From assembly GCA_045614505.1 (NCBI GenBank), contig JAZLDA010000056.1:1-53664 (forward strand): a stretch of DNA of 53,664 nucleotides, written 5' to 3'. Position 1 is the first letter of the stretch; every line of letters starts with the position of its first letter. Below are positions 40,716-50,773 of the stretch, in pieces. The notes beneath the pieces are model-generated. The model saw only the letters and a program-made list of their open reading frames with translations, searched no databases and was not told the DNA's origin. The translations under genes were made by a program, and so were the position numbers. This DNA is from SIG607 sp045614505 (GTDB taxonomy: Bacteria > Bacillota > Clostridia > Oscillospirales > Acutalibacteraceae).

Positions 40716-41080
40716 CGTACACAGAGATTTTCTATAAAAAACTGCTTCCGATGTATGTGGCACTTGGCTTAACAAAACAGGAAGTCATGGAAGCTTGCCC
40801 TTGTGAGGTTGAGTATGTGTTTGAAGCACAGAAAATCCGCAAGCGTTTAGATGATCAGAGCAATTGGGAATTAGGAATGTATATAGAAAATGCCGTAGCG
40901 GTAGCGGTTGAGCATAACCTTGCCGGACATAAGGCACGTTCTGAGTATGTTAAAGAACCTTTTATGCGCAAATTAGAATCGGAAGAAGAAGCTAACAAAC
41001 GTGCATTAAAAGATAATAACCGGTTACTCTTCGCAACGCTTGATACATGGGCTAAAAATTGGCAACGGGAGCATCGATAA
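40634..41080 (+). CDS. Frameshift extension of the tail chaperone (gpT-like)
   Basis: After the slip the reading frame continues FRRSSQAIGEGDSDDYSESE (acidic linker), TEIFYKKLLPMYVALGLTKQ and EACPCEVEYVFEAQKIRKRL to 41080. The fused product is about 258 residues, as in lambda gpGT. The ATG 40751 is internal, and the open frame reaches far upstream of it, so independent initiation is not needed. Confidence 0.8.
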   Translation, partial: FRRSSQAIGEGDSDDYSESEEESEESLTYTEIFYKKLLPMYVALGLTKQEVMEACPCEVEYVFEAQKIRKRLDDQSNWELGMYIENAVAVAVEHNLAGHKARSEYVKEPFMRKLESEEEANKRALKDNNRLLFATLDTWAKNWQREHR

Positions 41081-41095
41081 ACGGAGGGATATAAA

Positions 41096-44000
41096 ATGGC
41101 TGATTTAGAAACCTTAACCCTACAAATAAACACTGAATCTCAACAGGCATCGTCAGCCATTAACAAATTAGCACAAAGGCTTGATGCCCTGTCTGTAAGT
41201 ATAGCAAAGATTGAAACAGGCAAGTTACATGACCTTGCAACAGGCTTGACATATCTTAATGCAGCTATAATTAACATGAATGGTTCTACGTCAAAGTGGG
41301 ATTATTCCAGAATAGCAAATAACATAACTGCCCTTACAGCAGTTAATACAGCAGGGTTAGATAGCCTTTCAGTTTCACTTAATACATTAAGAACATCTTT
41401 AGGCAATCTGACAGGCGTATTTTCTATCACAGATAGCCTTAAACAGCTTATTCTGGCAATAGGTAAGTTAGGTGGAAAGAGCATAACTACTGCCATTGTA
41501 AACATACCACAGCTTGAAAAAGCATTATCGCATTTATTCTTAACGTTTTCATCCTTGCCGGAAGTAAATAAAAGCGTAATAGAATTTACTAACAGCCTTG
41601 CTAATCTGGCTTCGTCAGGTAGCAAGATAGGTACAGCAGCTAACTCTATCGGTACATCACTTGATCGTTACGGAAGTGCTGCTACAAGGGCTACAAAGAA
41701 GTCCTTTAATCTTGCAAGTGCTATTGGCAAGGTTTATGCACAGTTCTGGATAGCTATGAGGGCAGCTTCGGGCTTAAAGAAAGCTTTTACTGATGCTGCC
41801 GATTATCTTGAAGCATATAACTACTTTGACGTAGTAGCAGAGAAGATAGGTACAGATACATTCCATAAAGCAGGTATTGGTAGTGCTGATGAATACGCCG
41901 AAGCTTTCACTTCTGAAATGAAGCGTAAGATGAAGCAAATGTCAGGTCTTGAACTTGATCTTGAAGATAGGCTTATCAAAACTACTAATGCTAAAAATCT
42001 TGGCTTAAATCTCACAGAAATAACTCAATATCAGGCATCTATAGCAAGTATTACAAATGCTATGGGACAGGCACAGGAAGTTTCCACGGCTACCGCTAAA
42101 GCATTTAGTATGTTGGCGGCTGATATGGGTTCACTTCGTAATGTTGATTATGAACAGGTTTCTGCCAACTTACAATCAGCATTAACAGGACAGGCAAGGG
42201 CATTATACAAGTATGGTATTGATTTAACTGCTGCCACACTTGAACAGTATGCTTATGCAAACGGTGTGGAAAAAGCTGTATCAGAAATGACACAGGCTGA
42301 AAAGGCACAGTTACGTTTGCTTGCCATTCTGGATCAGAGCAAGGTTGCATGGGGCGATTTAGCAAATACTATTAATTCTCCGGCTAATCAGTTAAGAATG
42401 TTGAAAAACAACTTTGCTGAATTAGGAACTGTACTCGGTCAGTTGTTCATTCCTATAATGCAGAGAGTATTGCCGTGGATTAATGGCTTGTCAATAGCCT
42501 TTAAAAACCTTCTTGTTGACATAGCAGGTTTGTTAGGCATCGAATTGACGCTTGACGAATTTGGCAAAGGTTTCTCCGACACAATGGAAGAAGATACCGA
42601 AGCTGTTGACGATCTTAACAAGGCAATGAAGGAAACCAAAAAGGGAATCCGTGATTTTGACGAGTTAAAGGTTATCGGTGGTGACAATAGCAAGGCAGGA
42701 AGCGGTTTATCAGACCAGATAGACTTAACCGAACAGATTGTAGCTGCCACGGCTGAATATGAGCGTGTTTGGGATCAGGCATTTGCACAAATGCAGAGTA
42801 AAGCACAGGAAATAGCCGAAAAGATAGGCTTTGCACTTGAACCTATCAAAAAGATAGTTGAAGATTTCCATGTGGGCGATTTCTTTCAGGCAGGTAGCGA
42901 TATTTCAGACCTTGTTATATCAATATTCAATTTCTTTAGTGACGCTATCGATGCTGTTGATTGGAGCGCATTAGGAAAGAAAATCGGTGATTTCTTTGAA
43001 GGCATTAAGTGGGGCGAAATCCTTGCAAGCGTAGCACGTTTAGTTTGGGAAGCTATACAGGCGGCTTTTGATACTTGGACGGGTGCATTTAGTGTAGCAC
43101 CGTTTGAAACGGCATTGATTACAGCATTTGCACTCTTGAAATTCACAGGCATTGGCGAAACAGTAACAGGCATCCTTGCAAAGAAAATAGCCACAACATT
43201 AAAGAAAAAGGGAATCACAAAAGCTGCCCTTGCAAAAGCAGGTCTTGGTGCTATATCAATCGGATTAGGCGTTAGTATGACGATTGATAATATCAAGGAT
43301 ATTAAGGCAAGTGCTTACGCTGATTTTAGTTTCCAAAGCCTTGCTAAAAGTGCTATATCAAGTTTGCTTGTTGGTGCAGGTTTTACTTCCGTTATGTCGG
43401 CTGTTGGCTTGTCATTAGGACCGTTAGGCTTTTTAGTTTCATCCGGCATTGCATTAGCTGTAAATCTTATTGCAGCGGATTTAACAAAACCCGAAAAGAA
43501 TCTTGAAGAAGAACTTGCAAGACAGCAGTATGAATGGGTAGAAGATTCCCACTTAAATACAATAGATGTTGTGACAAATATTACTCTTAAACAGGGTGAG
43601 ATTGATACACAGTTCTTGCAGATAGACGATTTAGCTGATAAGGTTTATAACCTGTCACTTAATTATGACAAGCTTACCGATGGTGAAAAGAACTTACTAA
43701 AATACTATTCTGACGAACTGATAAAGGTTATGCCTGAATTAGCTGATCAGATAGATAAAGTATCAGGTGCATACAAAGGTACAAGAGAAGAACTTGATAA
43801 ACTTATAGAATCGCAGAAATATCAAATCAAAATGGATTCTATCAAGGATATTCTTACCGAAGTTACAACACGTCAGTATGAAGTAAAGCCAGAACTTGAA
43901 CAACTGCAAAATTCATATGACGAAGCTGCAAAAGAATACGCTGATTACACAGTACAGCTTAATAATCTTGGTCTTTCTTGGGAAACTATTAAGGAACTTG

Positions 44001-45355
44001 AAGCCGGATCATCATTTGAGGATGCGTTATATAACCAAACAAAATATAACGAAAATTACTATGAAGATTACTACAATCTGCTTCAAGCCGTAGACAAATT
44101 AGGGCGTAAGAACGTTAGGCAGTTAAAGGCTAACAGAGATGTAGCAAAAGAAGAACTTGATATTATAGCGGCTGACTATAGAGATTTGCAAGAAACAATA
44201 GCATATTATACAGGCGAACTTGAAAGCGCAGTAAATGAAAACCTTACTGATGCTAACAAGGATGTGAAAGATGCTAACGATGAGATTGCAAAAACCATTA
44301 ATTCTCCTAAACTTCCTAACGCTGTTAAAAACACAATGTCTAATGTAGACAAGAAGATACAGGACGGACATACTGTTACAAAGCGTGATATGAACGATAT
44401 GTTTAACAGTATCAACAATTCCTTTGCAGGTCTGGAAGAAGGCAAAGTGCCTGATGAAGTACAGGGTACGATGGATGCGATTAAACAGGCAATCATTGAT
44501 AATTCACCCGAACTTATCAATCTAATGGCACAGTTAAGGGTACAGATGGAAAGCGCATTTGAAAATGCTACGCTTGCCGGAAACGGCGAACTGTTGTGGA
44601 ATCCTAACGGTGTTGTAACGAAGATAGATCAGGCTTTCTATACGCTTGAAAGTGGCGTTGCTAACCATGCAAGAATGACAAAGAACGATATTAAGGGACT
44701 TACAGAATCGTTGTCAGAGTTATTCAACGATAAACTGCCTGATTCTATCAACAAATCCTTGACTAATCTTGGGGATGTTATTGAGAATGGTGGAAACATT
44801 CTTGGTGCAATCGATTCACTTAAAACGGACATTATCAAAGAAGCACAGGGCATAGGTTTAAATGTAGACCTCGGTGTAGCAGGTGGCGTTTATAGTGGCA
44901 CAGGAGTTGTAGCACAATCTGTAAGCTTCATGGAAAAATACGGCATAGAAACACCGTTAGTTACCGAAACAAGGATTAGTTCACCTTCAAAGAAATATCG
45001 TGATTTGGCTGAATACATACCAGAAGGCGTAGCACTTGGTATAGAAGAAGATACGCCAGAGGTTGTAAGCGCAATGGACGATATGCTAAAGAAGATGCAG
45101 CTTGCATTTTCTGACTACAGAATTAACATTCCTTCACTTGATCTTGGCAACGGAAATAGGACAAATAACGGTAGTTCTACGCAATATAGCGGTAACAATA
45201 ATGCACTTTATGATCAGATGCTTAATAGCGGTGCTTTGAATAACACTACGGAAGTTATATTCCGGGTAGAGGGCGATCCTTACAACATATTCAAGGTAGT
45301 TAGGGAACAGAATGAAACATACCGCAGACGTACACATAGAAGTGCATTTATTTAA
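41096..45355 (+). CDS. Tape measure protein
   Basis: 1419 residues. Heptad-rich start (QASSAINKLAQRLDALSVSI), TMP-type central motif region (TAKAFSMLAADMGSLRNVDY, ALTGQARALYKYGIDLTAAT), two hydrophobic segments near 715-740 and 765-800, and a helical C-terminal part ending FRVEGDPYNIFKVVREQNET. Length sets tail length, so this is a long-tailed siphovirus. SD GGAGGGATATAAA. Confidence 0.93.
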   Translation: MADLETLTLQINTESQQASSAINKLAQRLDALSVSIAKIETGKLHDLATGLTYLNAAIINMNGSTSKWDYSRIANNITALTAVNTAGLDSLSVSLNTLRTSLGNLTGVFSITDSLKQLILAIGKLGGKSITTAIVNIPQLEKALSHLFLTFSSLPEVNKSVIEFTNSLANLASSGSKIGTAANSIGTSLDRYGSAATRATKKSFNLASAIGKVYAQFWIAMRAASGLKKAFTDAADYLEAYNYFDVVAEKIGTDTFHKAGIGSADEYAEAFTSEMKRKMKQMSGLELDLEDRLIKTTNAKNLGLNLTEITQYQASIASITNAMGQAQEVSTATAKAFSMLAADMGSLRNVDYEQVSANLQSALTGQARALYKYGIDLTAATLEQYAYANGVEKAVSEMTQAEKAQLRLLAILDQSKVAWGDLANTINSPANQLRMLKNNFAELGTVLGQLFIPIMQRVLPWINGLSIAFKNLLVDIAGLLGIELTLDEFGKGFSDTMEEDTEAVDDLNKAMKETKKGIRDFDELKVIGGDNSKAGSGLSDQIDLTEQIVAATAEYERVWDQAFAQMQSKAQEIAEKIGFALEPIKKIVEDFHVGDFFQAGSDISDLVISIFNFFSDAIDAVDWSALGKKIGDFFEGIKWGEILASVARLVWEAIQAAFDTWTGAFSVAPFETALITAFALLKFTGIGETVTGILAKKIATTLKKKGITKAALAKAGLGAISIGLGVSMTIDNIKDIKASAYADFSFQSLAKSAISSLLVGAGFTSVMSAVGLSLGPLGFLVSSGIALAVNLIAADLTKPEKNLEEELARQQYEWVEDSHLNTIDVVTNITLKQGEIDTQFLQIDDLADKVYNLSLNYDKLTDGEKNLLKYYSDELIKVMPELADQIDKVSGAYKGTREELDKLIESQKYQIKMDSIKDILTEVTTRQYEVKPELEQLQNSYDEAAKEYADYTVQLNNLGLSWETIKELEAGSSFEDALYNQTKYNENYYEDYYNLLQAVDKLGRKNVRQLKANRDVAKEELDIIAADYRDLQETIAYYTGELESAVNENLTDANKDVKDANDEIAKTINSPKLPNAVKNTMSNVDKKIQDGHTVTKRDMNDMFNSINNSFAGLEEGKVPDEVQGTMDAIKQAIIDNSPELINLMAQLRVQMESAFENATLAGNGELLWNPNGVVTKIDQAFYTLESGVANHARMTKNDIKGLTESLSELFNDKLPDSINKSLTNLGDVIENGGNILGAIDSLKTDIIKEAQGIGLNVDLGVAGGVYSGTGVVAQSVSFMEKYGIETPLVTETRISSPSKKYRDLAEYIPEGVALGIEEDTPEVVSAMDDMLKKMQLAFSDYRINIPSLDLGNGNRTNNGSSTQYSGNNNALYDQMLNSGALNNTTEVIFRVEGDPYNIFKVVREQNETYRRRTHRSAFI

Positions 45356-45366
45356 AGGAGTTAGAT

Positions 45367-45795
45367 ATGGCATATAGTGGTTATCTAATCAAAATCGGAG
45401 AGTACACGATTCCTTTATCGATGATTAAGGCTGACAGCTACTACGCATACTACAATATGCAGGATTATGACCCGTGGACGGATGCAAAGGGTTACTTGCA
45501 TAGGGATGCTGTAAAGCTTAAAGCCTTAAAAGTCGAGTTTGAAACTGTTAATCAGTTAAATCATACACAGTTTGCATCGCTTATGAGCAGTATAAGCGCA
45601 CAGTTTATTACGGGCAAGGAATACGCCAGAGAATGTAACATCACAGCGTATATCCCCGAAATTGACGATTATGTAACGCAGAGGGGGTACATGGCGGACT
45701 TTAAACCGCAGATGTACCTTGCTTCTGCAAGTGAAATAAGATACGATTCTTGCCGTTTGGCATTTATTGGTGGAGTAACTACAGCAGCGGACTAA
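45367..45795 (+). CDS. Distal tail-like structural protein
   Basis: 142 residues, beta-rich (YSGYLIKIGEYTIPLSMIKA, ALKVEFETVNQLNHTQFASL), resembling DUF6711-type small tail proteins located between tape measure and baseplate genes. It probably helps form the tail-tip ring. Start after AAAGGAGTTAGAT. Confidence 0.65.
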   Translation: MAYSGYLIKIGEYTIPLSMIKADSYYAYYNMQDYDPWTDAKGYLHRDAVKLKALKVEFETVNQLNHTQFASLMSSISAQFITGKEYARECNITAYIPEIDDYVTQRGYMADFKPQMYLASASEIRYDSCRLAFIGGVTTAAD

Positions 45796-45807
45796 AGGGG
45801 GCTTGAA

Positions 45808-47502
45808 ATGGTTGATTATGCTTATGAGGATTATTTCAGAAAATCCCATTTAGAAAAAGATTATATAATCGTAAATGCCAATGCAACGGTTACTCCCGTT
45901 TCTAACGAAGAACCTTTAATCACGGATGCAGATTTCGTGATTAAGACAGAGCATTTACAGACAGAATCTTTTACGCTTGACGAATCCTTATGTTCGGAAG
46001 AAAATCTTACATTTGGCTTGATGGAATCAGCACAGATTTCATTTGTTATGCAGAATAAAAGCGAATTTCCGAATTTAAGGAATACGAAAATAGCTATCTA
46101 TATGTATTTCGATGGCAATTCAGACACACTTTTCCAGATAGGCGTTTATACTTGCACTTCCGATAAATATACGGCTGACAGGCGTATGCGTGAAGTACAG
46201 GGTGCTGATGATAACTATTTCCTTTGGGATTACGATATTACAGCATGGTACAACGAAACATTTAAGGATGGCGGTTATTTTTCAGTACAGGCATTAAGAG
46301 AAAGCCTGTTTGAATGGCTTAATGATCCTGATGGTGGCGATTATCCGATAACTTTGAAGCTTTTGGATAATGACGGAAGTCTTAATGATGATTACTTGAT
46401 CGGCAAAACGATTGAAAGTGACGTTATCACATTCGGATTCTTCATGTCAAAACTGTTAGAACTTCGTGGATGTTTCGGACATATAAACCGGGTTGGTGAG
46501 TTTGAGCAGAAATGGTTAGTTCCTTACGATGAACCTGCCGTTAAGGTTATCAGTGACGATATAAGGATTCTGCCTACGGAATACGAAGATGATACTGTTT
46601 GGGGCATCGGTTATGTAGATGTTTACGATAGAAATAATAATCAGCTATTTCATAAGGGCAGTTCTTCCTATAAGCATCCGAGTATTTACGTTATAGCCGA
46701 CAGTTTTGTGTTTGAAAGGGTTGACAGACCAAATTGGAAAGCTGATACGGCGGAAGCTGTAGAGGTTTTAAGGGATGCTATTTATCACAGACGTTATAAG
46801 CCTTGTGATGTGCAGTGCGATGGAAACCTTTGTTTGGAAGTCGGAGATCAAATAGACGTTCAATACGGGGGTACTGATGCTAACCCGAAGAATTTCTACA
46901 CTTATATTTTGGAACGGCATTTTAAGGGTTTACAAAGCTTTAGAGATACATATTCAGCCAAAGGACAGCGTAAGCAACCTAAATTTCAGGTAAACAATGA
47001 TAATTGGCACGTTGGCGATAGCGAAAGCGTTGGTTCTAAAGGTCAGGGTGCGGGTGGTGTAAGTACACTTAATGATGATCATAACCAACTATTTTGTGAG
47101 ATTGTCCGAAACATGAACGAAAGGTTTTTAGATGAACCTACAGACGTTTCACTTGAATATAATAAAGATGCGGGCGAAGCAAGTATTAAATGGGCTGACC
47201 CTACAGATTTAGCAGATAGTAAACCCATTACTTGCACATGGGCGGGAACATACATTGTCAAGAGCGAAGATGTAGCCCCTGTTAATATCTATCAAGGCGA
47301 AATTTTGGTTACAAGCACTACAAGGGATGCTTACAAGACTACGGCTTTTGTGGATAACGATGTTGAAGCTAACAAGAAATATTATTACGGTATCTTCCCG
47401 TATGATACTAACGGCAAGGTGAGATTTACAAAGGTAGTAGTCCTTGATACTTCCGAAGATATTTTAGCACCGAGAATTATTAGTATTGAACGTATAGAGT
47501 AA
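45808..47502 (+). CDS. Baseplate/tail-tip protein (Tal-like) with C-terminal FN3-like domain
   Basis: 564 residues. The N-terminal ~370 residues show the alternating domain pattern of phage tail-tip hub proteins (SFTLDESLCSEENLTFGLME, KVISDDIRILPTEYEDDTVW, LCLEVGDQIDVQYGG). The C-terminal part has a fibronectin III-like fold (DVSLEYNKDAGEASIKWADP). It is the likely hub linking tube to adhesins. No catalytic motif is seen. Confidence 0.72.
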   Translation: MVDYAYEDYFRKSHLEKDYIIVNANATVTPVSNEEPLITDADFVIKTEHLQTESFTLDESLCSEENLTFGLMESAQISFVMQNKSEFPNLRNTKIAIYMYFDGNSDTLFQIGVYTCTSDKYTADRRMREVQGADDNYFLWDYDITAWYNETFKDGGYFSVQALRESLFEWLNDPDGGDYPITLKLLDNDGSLNDDYLIGKTIESDVITFGFFMSKLLELRGCFGHINRVGEFEQKWLVPYDEPAVKVISDDIRILPTEYEDDTVWGIGYVDVYDRNNNQLFHKGSSSYKHPSIYVIADSFVFERVDRPNWKADTAEAVEVLRDAIYHRRYKPCDVQCDGNLCLEVGDQIDVQYGGTDANPKNFYTYILERHFKGLQSFRDTYSAKGQRKQPKFQVNNDNWHVGDSESVGSKGQGAGGVSTLNDDHNQLFCEIVRNMNERFLDEPTDVSLEYNKDAGEASIKWADPTDLADSKPITCTWAGTYIVKSEDVAPVNIYQGEILVTSTTRDAYKTTAFVDNDVEANKKYYYGIFPYDTNGKVRFTKVVVLDTSEDILAPRIISIERIE

Positions 47503-47512
47503 GGAGATAGTT

Positions 47513-48463
47513 ATGGGCGATTGGAAAAATGCTAATGTGGTAATAAGTCAAATCGGTCAAGTTAACGGCTTGGTTGACGAAACCAAATATGATTTAGATT
47601 ATCCCATATCTGAATCTTTAAGCCCTGACAATTTCCGCAATTATATCAATACGTCAGGCGAGGTTATAACAGTAAGTTTTGGGGCATGGCAGACCATATA
47701 TTTTAATTATGGGCATTTAACATATGGTGCTGATGGTTACGGATATATCGGATTATATGATAATAACGATAATGTCATTGTTGAAATAACAGGGCTTCTA
47801 TTTTGGCTAAGTACCACAGACTTATATTTAATAGCCGGGATTGACGAGGACAACAAAGAAGGGCGTATTGGACTTTATATAAAGCCTCAAAGCGGTGCTG
47901 CTTCGGGTGTCAATTTTAATGCTAAAGCCAAAAACAGTATAGCTTATGAGTTTATCACACAGAATACTTTAGGGGCTACAGTTAAGGTTACTTATGACTT
48001 TCCTGACGGAGTAAATTATGAATTTGCCAAATTGGTTTATAAGAAAAACAAGATACCTACAAATGTGAATGATGGACGTTCTATAGATTTAAACCTTGCG
48101 TCAGATAACGTAATGGTATCAGGATTAGATAAATCAAGCGGGACTAAATACTATTTCGTGATCTTTACCGATAAGGGTGCGAGTGCCGAATTTGTGTATG
48201 AGGTAGCCCCTGTACCTCCGTTTGTTTCGCAAGACTTTGAAAAGACCGATAACATAGAAACTTTTGTAGTACCCAAAACAGGGCGATATAAACTTGAAAC
48301 ATGGGGCGCACAAGGTGGCAATGCGGTATCGGGGAACGTTTCAGCCCGTGGCGGTTATGGATCGTATTCAACTTGTGAAATTGAGTTGGCTAAAGGTCAG
48401 ACCATTTATGTTAATGTTGGTGGTCAGGACGGTTATAATTGCGGTGGCGAAATAAGCATATAA
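47513..48463 (+). CDS. Tail adhesin with truncated Gly-rich domain
   Basis: 316 residues. Beta-rich N-terminus, then FN3-like region, and at the end YKLETWGAQGGNAVSGNVSA, RGGYGSYSTCEIELAKGQTI, and VNVGGQDGYNCGGEISI. The last segment is the first half of a phage Gly-rich adhesin domain but stops short. The second half (GGGGGG and GDGRARISYV) appears in the next gene. Confidence 0.65.
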   Translation: MGDWKNANVVISQIGQVNGLVDETKYDLDYPISESLSPDNFRNYINTSGEVITVSFGAWQTIYFNYGHLTYGADGYGYIGLYDNNDNVIVEITGLLFWLSTTDLYLIAGIDEDNKEGRIGLYIKPQSGAASGVNFNAKAKNSIAYEFITQNTLGATVKVTYDFPDGVNYEFAKLVYKKNKIPTNVNDGRSIDLNLASDNVMVSGLDKSSGTKYYFVIFTDKGASAEFVYEVAPVPPFVSQDFEKTDNIETFVVPKTGRYKLETWGAQGGNAVSGNVSARGGYGSYSTCEIELAKGQTIYVNVGGQDGYNCGGEISI

Positions 48464-48472
48464 GGGGGATAT

Positions 48473-49996
48473 ATGGCACGAAGAAATATAAGTCTAAATA
48501 TTGACGGTCAGATTTTCAACTCGGCTGTATTGACCGATTTTTCATCTTTGACAGATAATAATAACGCATATCTCCAGATTTATACAGGCGAAACATTACC
48601 GAGTTGGGTTAAATCATTAGGTGACGTGATTTTCCCCTCTGATACAGTTATTGAGCATTTGGCTGACGAAACACAATGGGGTTATCAACCTCAATATTAT
48701 GCAAGACGTAACAGTTCTAATAAAATATATTATCATTTATGGCTACCTGCATATCGAAGAAATAGCGGTGGTCAGAGTGTAGGTTCTCTTGAAGCCAATA
48801 GTACAGGCTTTAATGACTTGCAAAATTGCTACATATCCTTTGTAGTAGATGATGAACAAGAAAAAGGATGGATTGTACTGATTTATGAAAGAGCAAGTTC
48901 CTATGTAGTTGCGCAGGTTTACGATGGCAATATGTACTATCGTTTCGGAACAGAGATAACCGCAATAGCTAATGGCGGTGGGGCTACTACTATCACTACT
49001 GTAAGTGGAATGTTGAATGAAATAGCATCTAACAGCACTAACCGATACAAAATCATAGCCATGTCAGGCGGTGGCGGTGGTGGAATGATAAAAGGTGGTG
49101 TTCTACCCGGAAATAATAGCGGTGGTTGGAAGGGTTCGGGTAATAATTCTTCCAACATCAATAGCGGTTATACTTGGGGTTATGGTGAAACAGGAACAGG
49201 TGTGTCCGCAGGTGGGGCAGGTTATCGTGGTGCTTATAAGGCTACAGTTTCCGAAGGTGGCGGTGGCGGTTGTGCTAATATGGCTTTGTTTAACAATGGC
49301 ACACGATGGAATAAGAAAATGGTTGGTTATGATGTTCCTACTACCACAGGCGATAACTACACTGAAAGCACTGATCAAGCGTCAGAAAATGCTGAATCCA
49401 ACAAGGCGAAAATCGGAGATGGTAGGGCAAGAATCAGTTATGTATCAGACTTGCCACGAAAATCACAAGTCATGCCTTCTGGAAGTACGGAAGTTGAGTT
49501 AGTGTATCAAAGCTTACAGAGTAATTGGGTAGCTAAAACACTTGATGAAATTTTAGTGCTTATTAAAAGTATCACAATGGCAAGTGGTAATCAAGCTAAC
49601 GCATTTTTCTATATTCCATATTCGTACAATACAGGTGGCGGTTATGTAATGCCTATGTATGTATCTTCAAGGACTAATCTTTATACGCTTACCGAAGAAA
49701 GCCTTATGTATGATGACGGACAAGATTACACTTTTGTATCAGGGCAACGTATTATAGGCATAAATAACGCAGATATAGTAGATCAGAATGATGTTTGTGG
49801 AAGCTACTGTTTAAACGCACAGAAAACCGCATTAACCAGATTGGGAAGCAATAGTGTTGTTGAAATCACAAGAAACAATAAAACTTATCAGGTTTCTCCG
49901 CCAAATTACATTCTTGGCGTTGAAAGTACCATGACTTATATGTTCTACACGGACGCATCGATAACAAACATATATGTAGATGGCGTAAAACAATAA
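48473..49996 (+). CDS. Tail adhesin with Gly-rich domain
   Basis: 507 residues. Beta-rich N-terminus, then AMSGGGGGGMIKGGVLPGNN, GYTWGYGETGTGVSAGGAGY and EGGGGGCANMAL, followed by GDGRARISYVSDLP. This is the surface-exposed, hypervariable Gly-rich domain of some tail fibres that contacts host receptor. C-terminal half is separate beta-rich sequence. SD AGGGGGATAT. Confidence 0.68.
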   Translation: MARRNISLNIDGQIFNSAVLTDFSSLTDNNNAYLQIYTGETLPSWVKSLGDVIFPSDTVIEHLADETQWGYQPQYYARRNSSNKIYYHLWLPAYRRNSGGQSVGSLEANSTGFNDLQNCYISFVVDDEQEKGWIVLIYERASSYVVAQVYDGNMYYRFGTEITAIANGGGATTITTVSGMLNEIASNSTNRYKIIAMSGGGGGGMIKGGVLPGNNSGGWKGSGNNSSNINSGYTWGYGETGTGVSAGGAGYRGAYKATVSEGGGGGCANMALFNNGTRWNKKMVGYDVPTTTGDNYTESTDQASENAESNKAKIGDGRARISYVSDLPRKSQVMPSGSTEVELVYQSLQSNWVAKTLDEILVLIKSITMASGNQANAFFYIPYSYNTGGGYVMPMYVSSRTNLYTLTEESLMYDDGQDYTFVSGQRIIGINNADIVDQNDVCGSYCLNAQKTALTRLGSNSVVEITRNNKTYQVSPPNYILGVESTMTYMFYTDASITNIYVDGVKQ

Positions 49997-50014
49997 CCCG
50001 AAAGGAGAGTAGAA

Positions 50015-50362
50015 ATGCTAAAAATCGAGCGACAAAACATCACATTAACAAGGGGTGATACAGCATACTTAAAGTTCATCCCGAAAGTAAGGGGTACTGA
50101 CGGAACGTTAACAGACTATGAGTTACAGGACGGTGACGATGTAGTATTTCGTGTTCAGAAATCCCCTAACTTTGAGAAGGCTTGCTCTATTGATCTGGAA
50201 GAGAACACAGCCATTCTTACGCTTGTGCCGGAAGATACTTTGGCATGGAAAGTACAGCAGTACAATTACGAAGTGGAACTGATAACAAATCTCGGTGAGC
50301 ATTTTACTTTCATAGCTAACCAAAAATTCACAATCGGAGAGGAAATCGAAACGCATGAATAA
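50015..50362 (+). CDS. BppU-like baseplate domain protein
   Basis: 115 residues. QNITLTRGDTAYLKFIPKVR and AWKVQQYNYEVELITNLGEH fit the small beta-sandwich found at the N-terminus of baseplate upper proteins. Acts as an adaptor in the tail tip. Overlaps the next gene by 8 nt. Confidence 0.7.
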   Translation: MLKIERQNITLTRGDTAYLKFIPKVRGTDGTLTDYELQDGDDVVFRVQKSPNFEKACSIDLEENTAILTLVPEDTLAWKVQQYNYEVELITNLGEHFTFIANQKFTIGEEIETHE

Positions 50363-50759
50363 TACAGGAGAAGTAAGCGGTGTAGTATCGGCGGTTGAAC
50401 CGGTTGAGGGTTCTGTAAACGATATGCAATCGCTCTTGGGTGAGGTTCAGCAGAGTGGTGGCGGTGGACGTGTTTATGTGATTACCAAAACCACAGCAGA
50501 GTGGAACGCTACACCACAAAGAAAATCAATTATTGATACGATCTATGTTTACAGTGATGCCCGTTCTGTTACCGATCCTGAAACGGGTGATGTTACCCTG
50601 ATACCGAGAATGAAAGTTGGTGATGGGACAACATTTATTGTGGATTTGCCTTTTTCTACCATGAGCATAACACAAGATGATATAGACAGATGGGATGCAA
50701 AGTCAACTTTACAGGTAGAAGCTGACGAATTGACCGAAACACTTGTATTTACTGATTAA
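50355..50759 (+). CDS. Baseplate accessory protein with KxGDG domain
   Basis: 134 residues. An N-terminal helical leader (GSVNDMQSLLGEV) is followed by IIDTIYVYSDARSVTDPETG, PRMKVGDGTTFIVDLPFSTM, TQDDIDRWDAKSTLQ. The KVGDG pattern also occurs in the HTH-fusion gene at 2098. Common in fibres and baseplate accessory proteins. Confidence 0.65.
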   Translation: MNNTGEVSGVVSAVEPVEGSVNDMQSLLGEVQQSGGGGRVYVITKTTAEWNATPQRKSIIDTIYVYSDARSVTDPETGDVTLIPRMKVGDGTTFIVDLPFSTMSITQDDIDRWDAKSTLQVEADELTETLVFTD

Positions 50760-50773
50760 GGAGGATTACTAAA

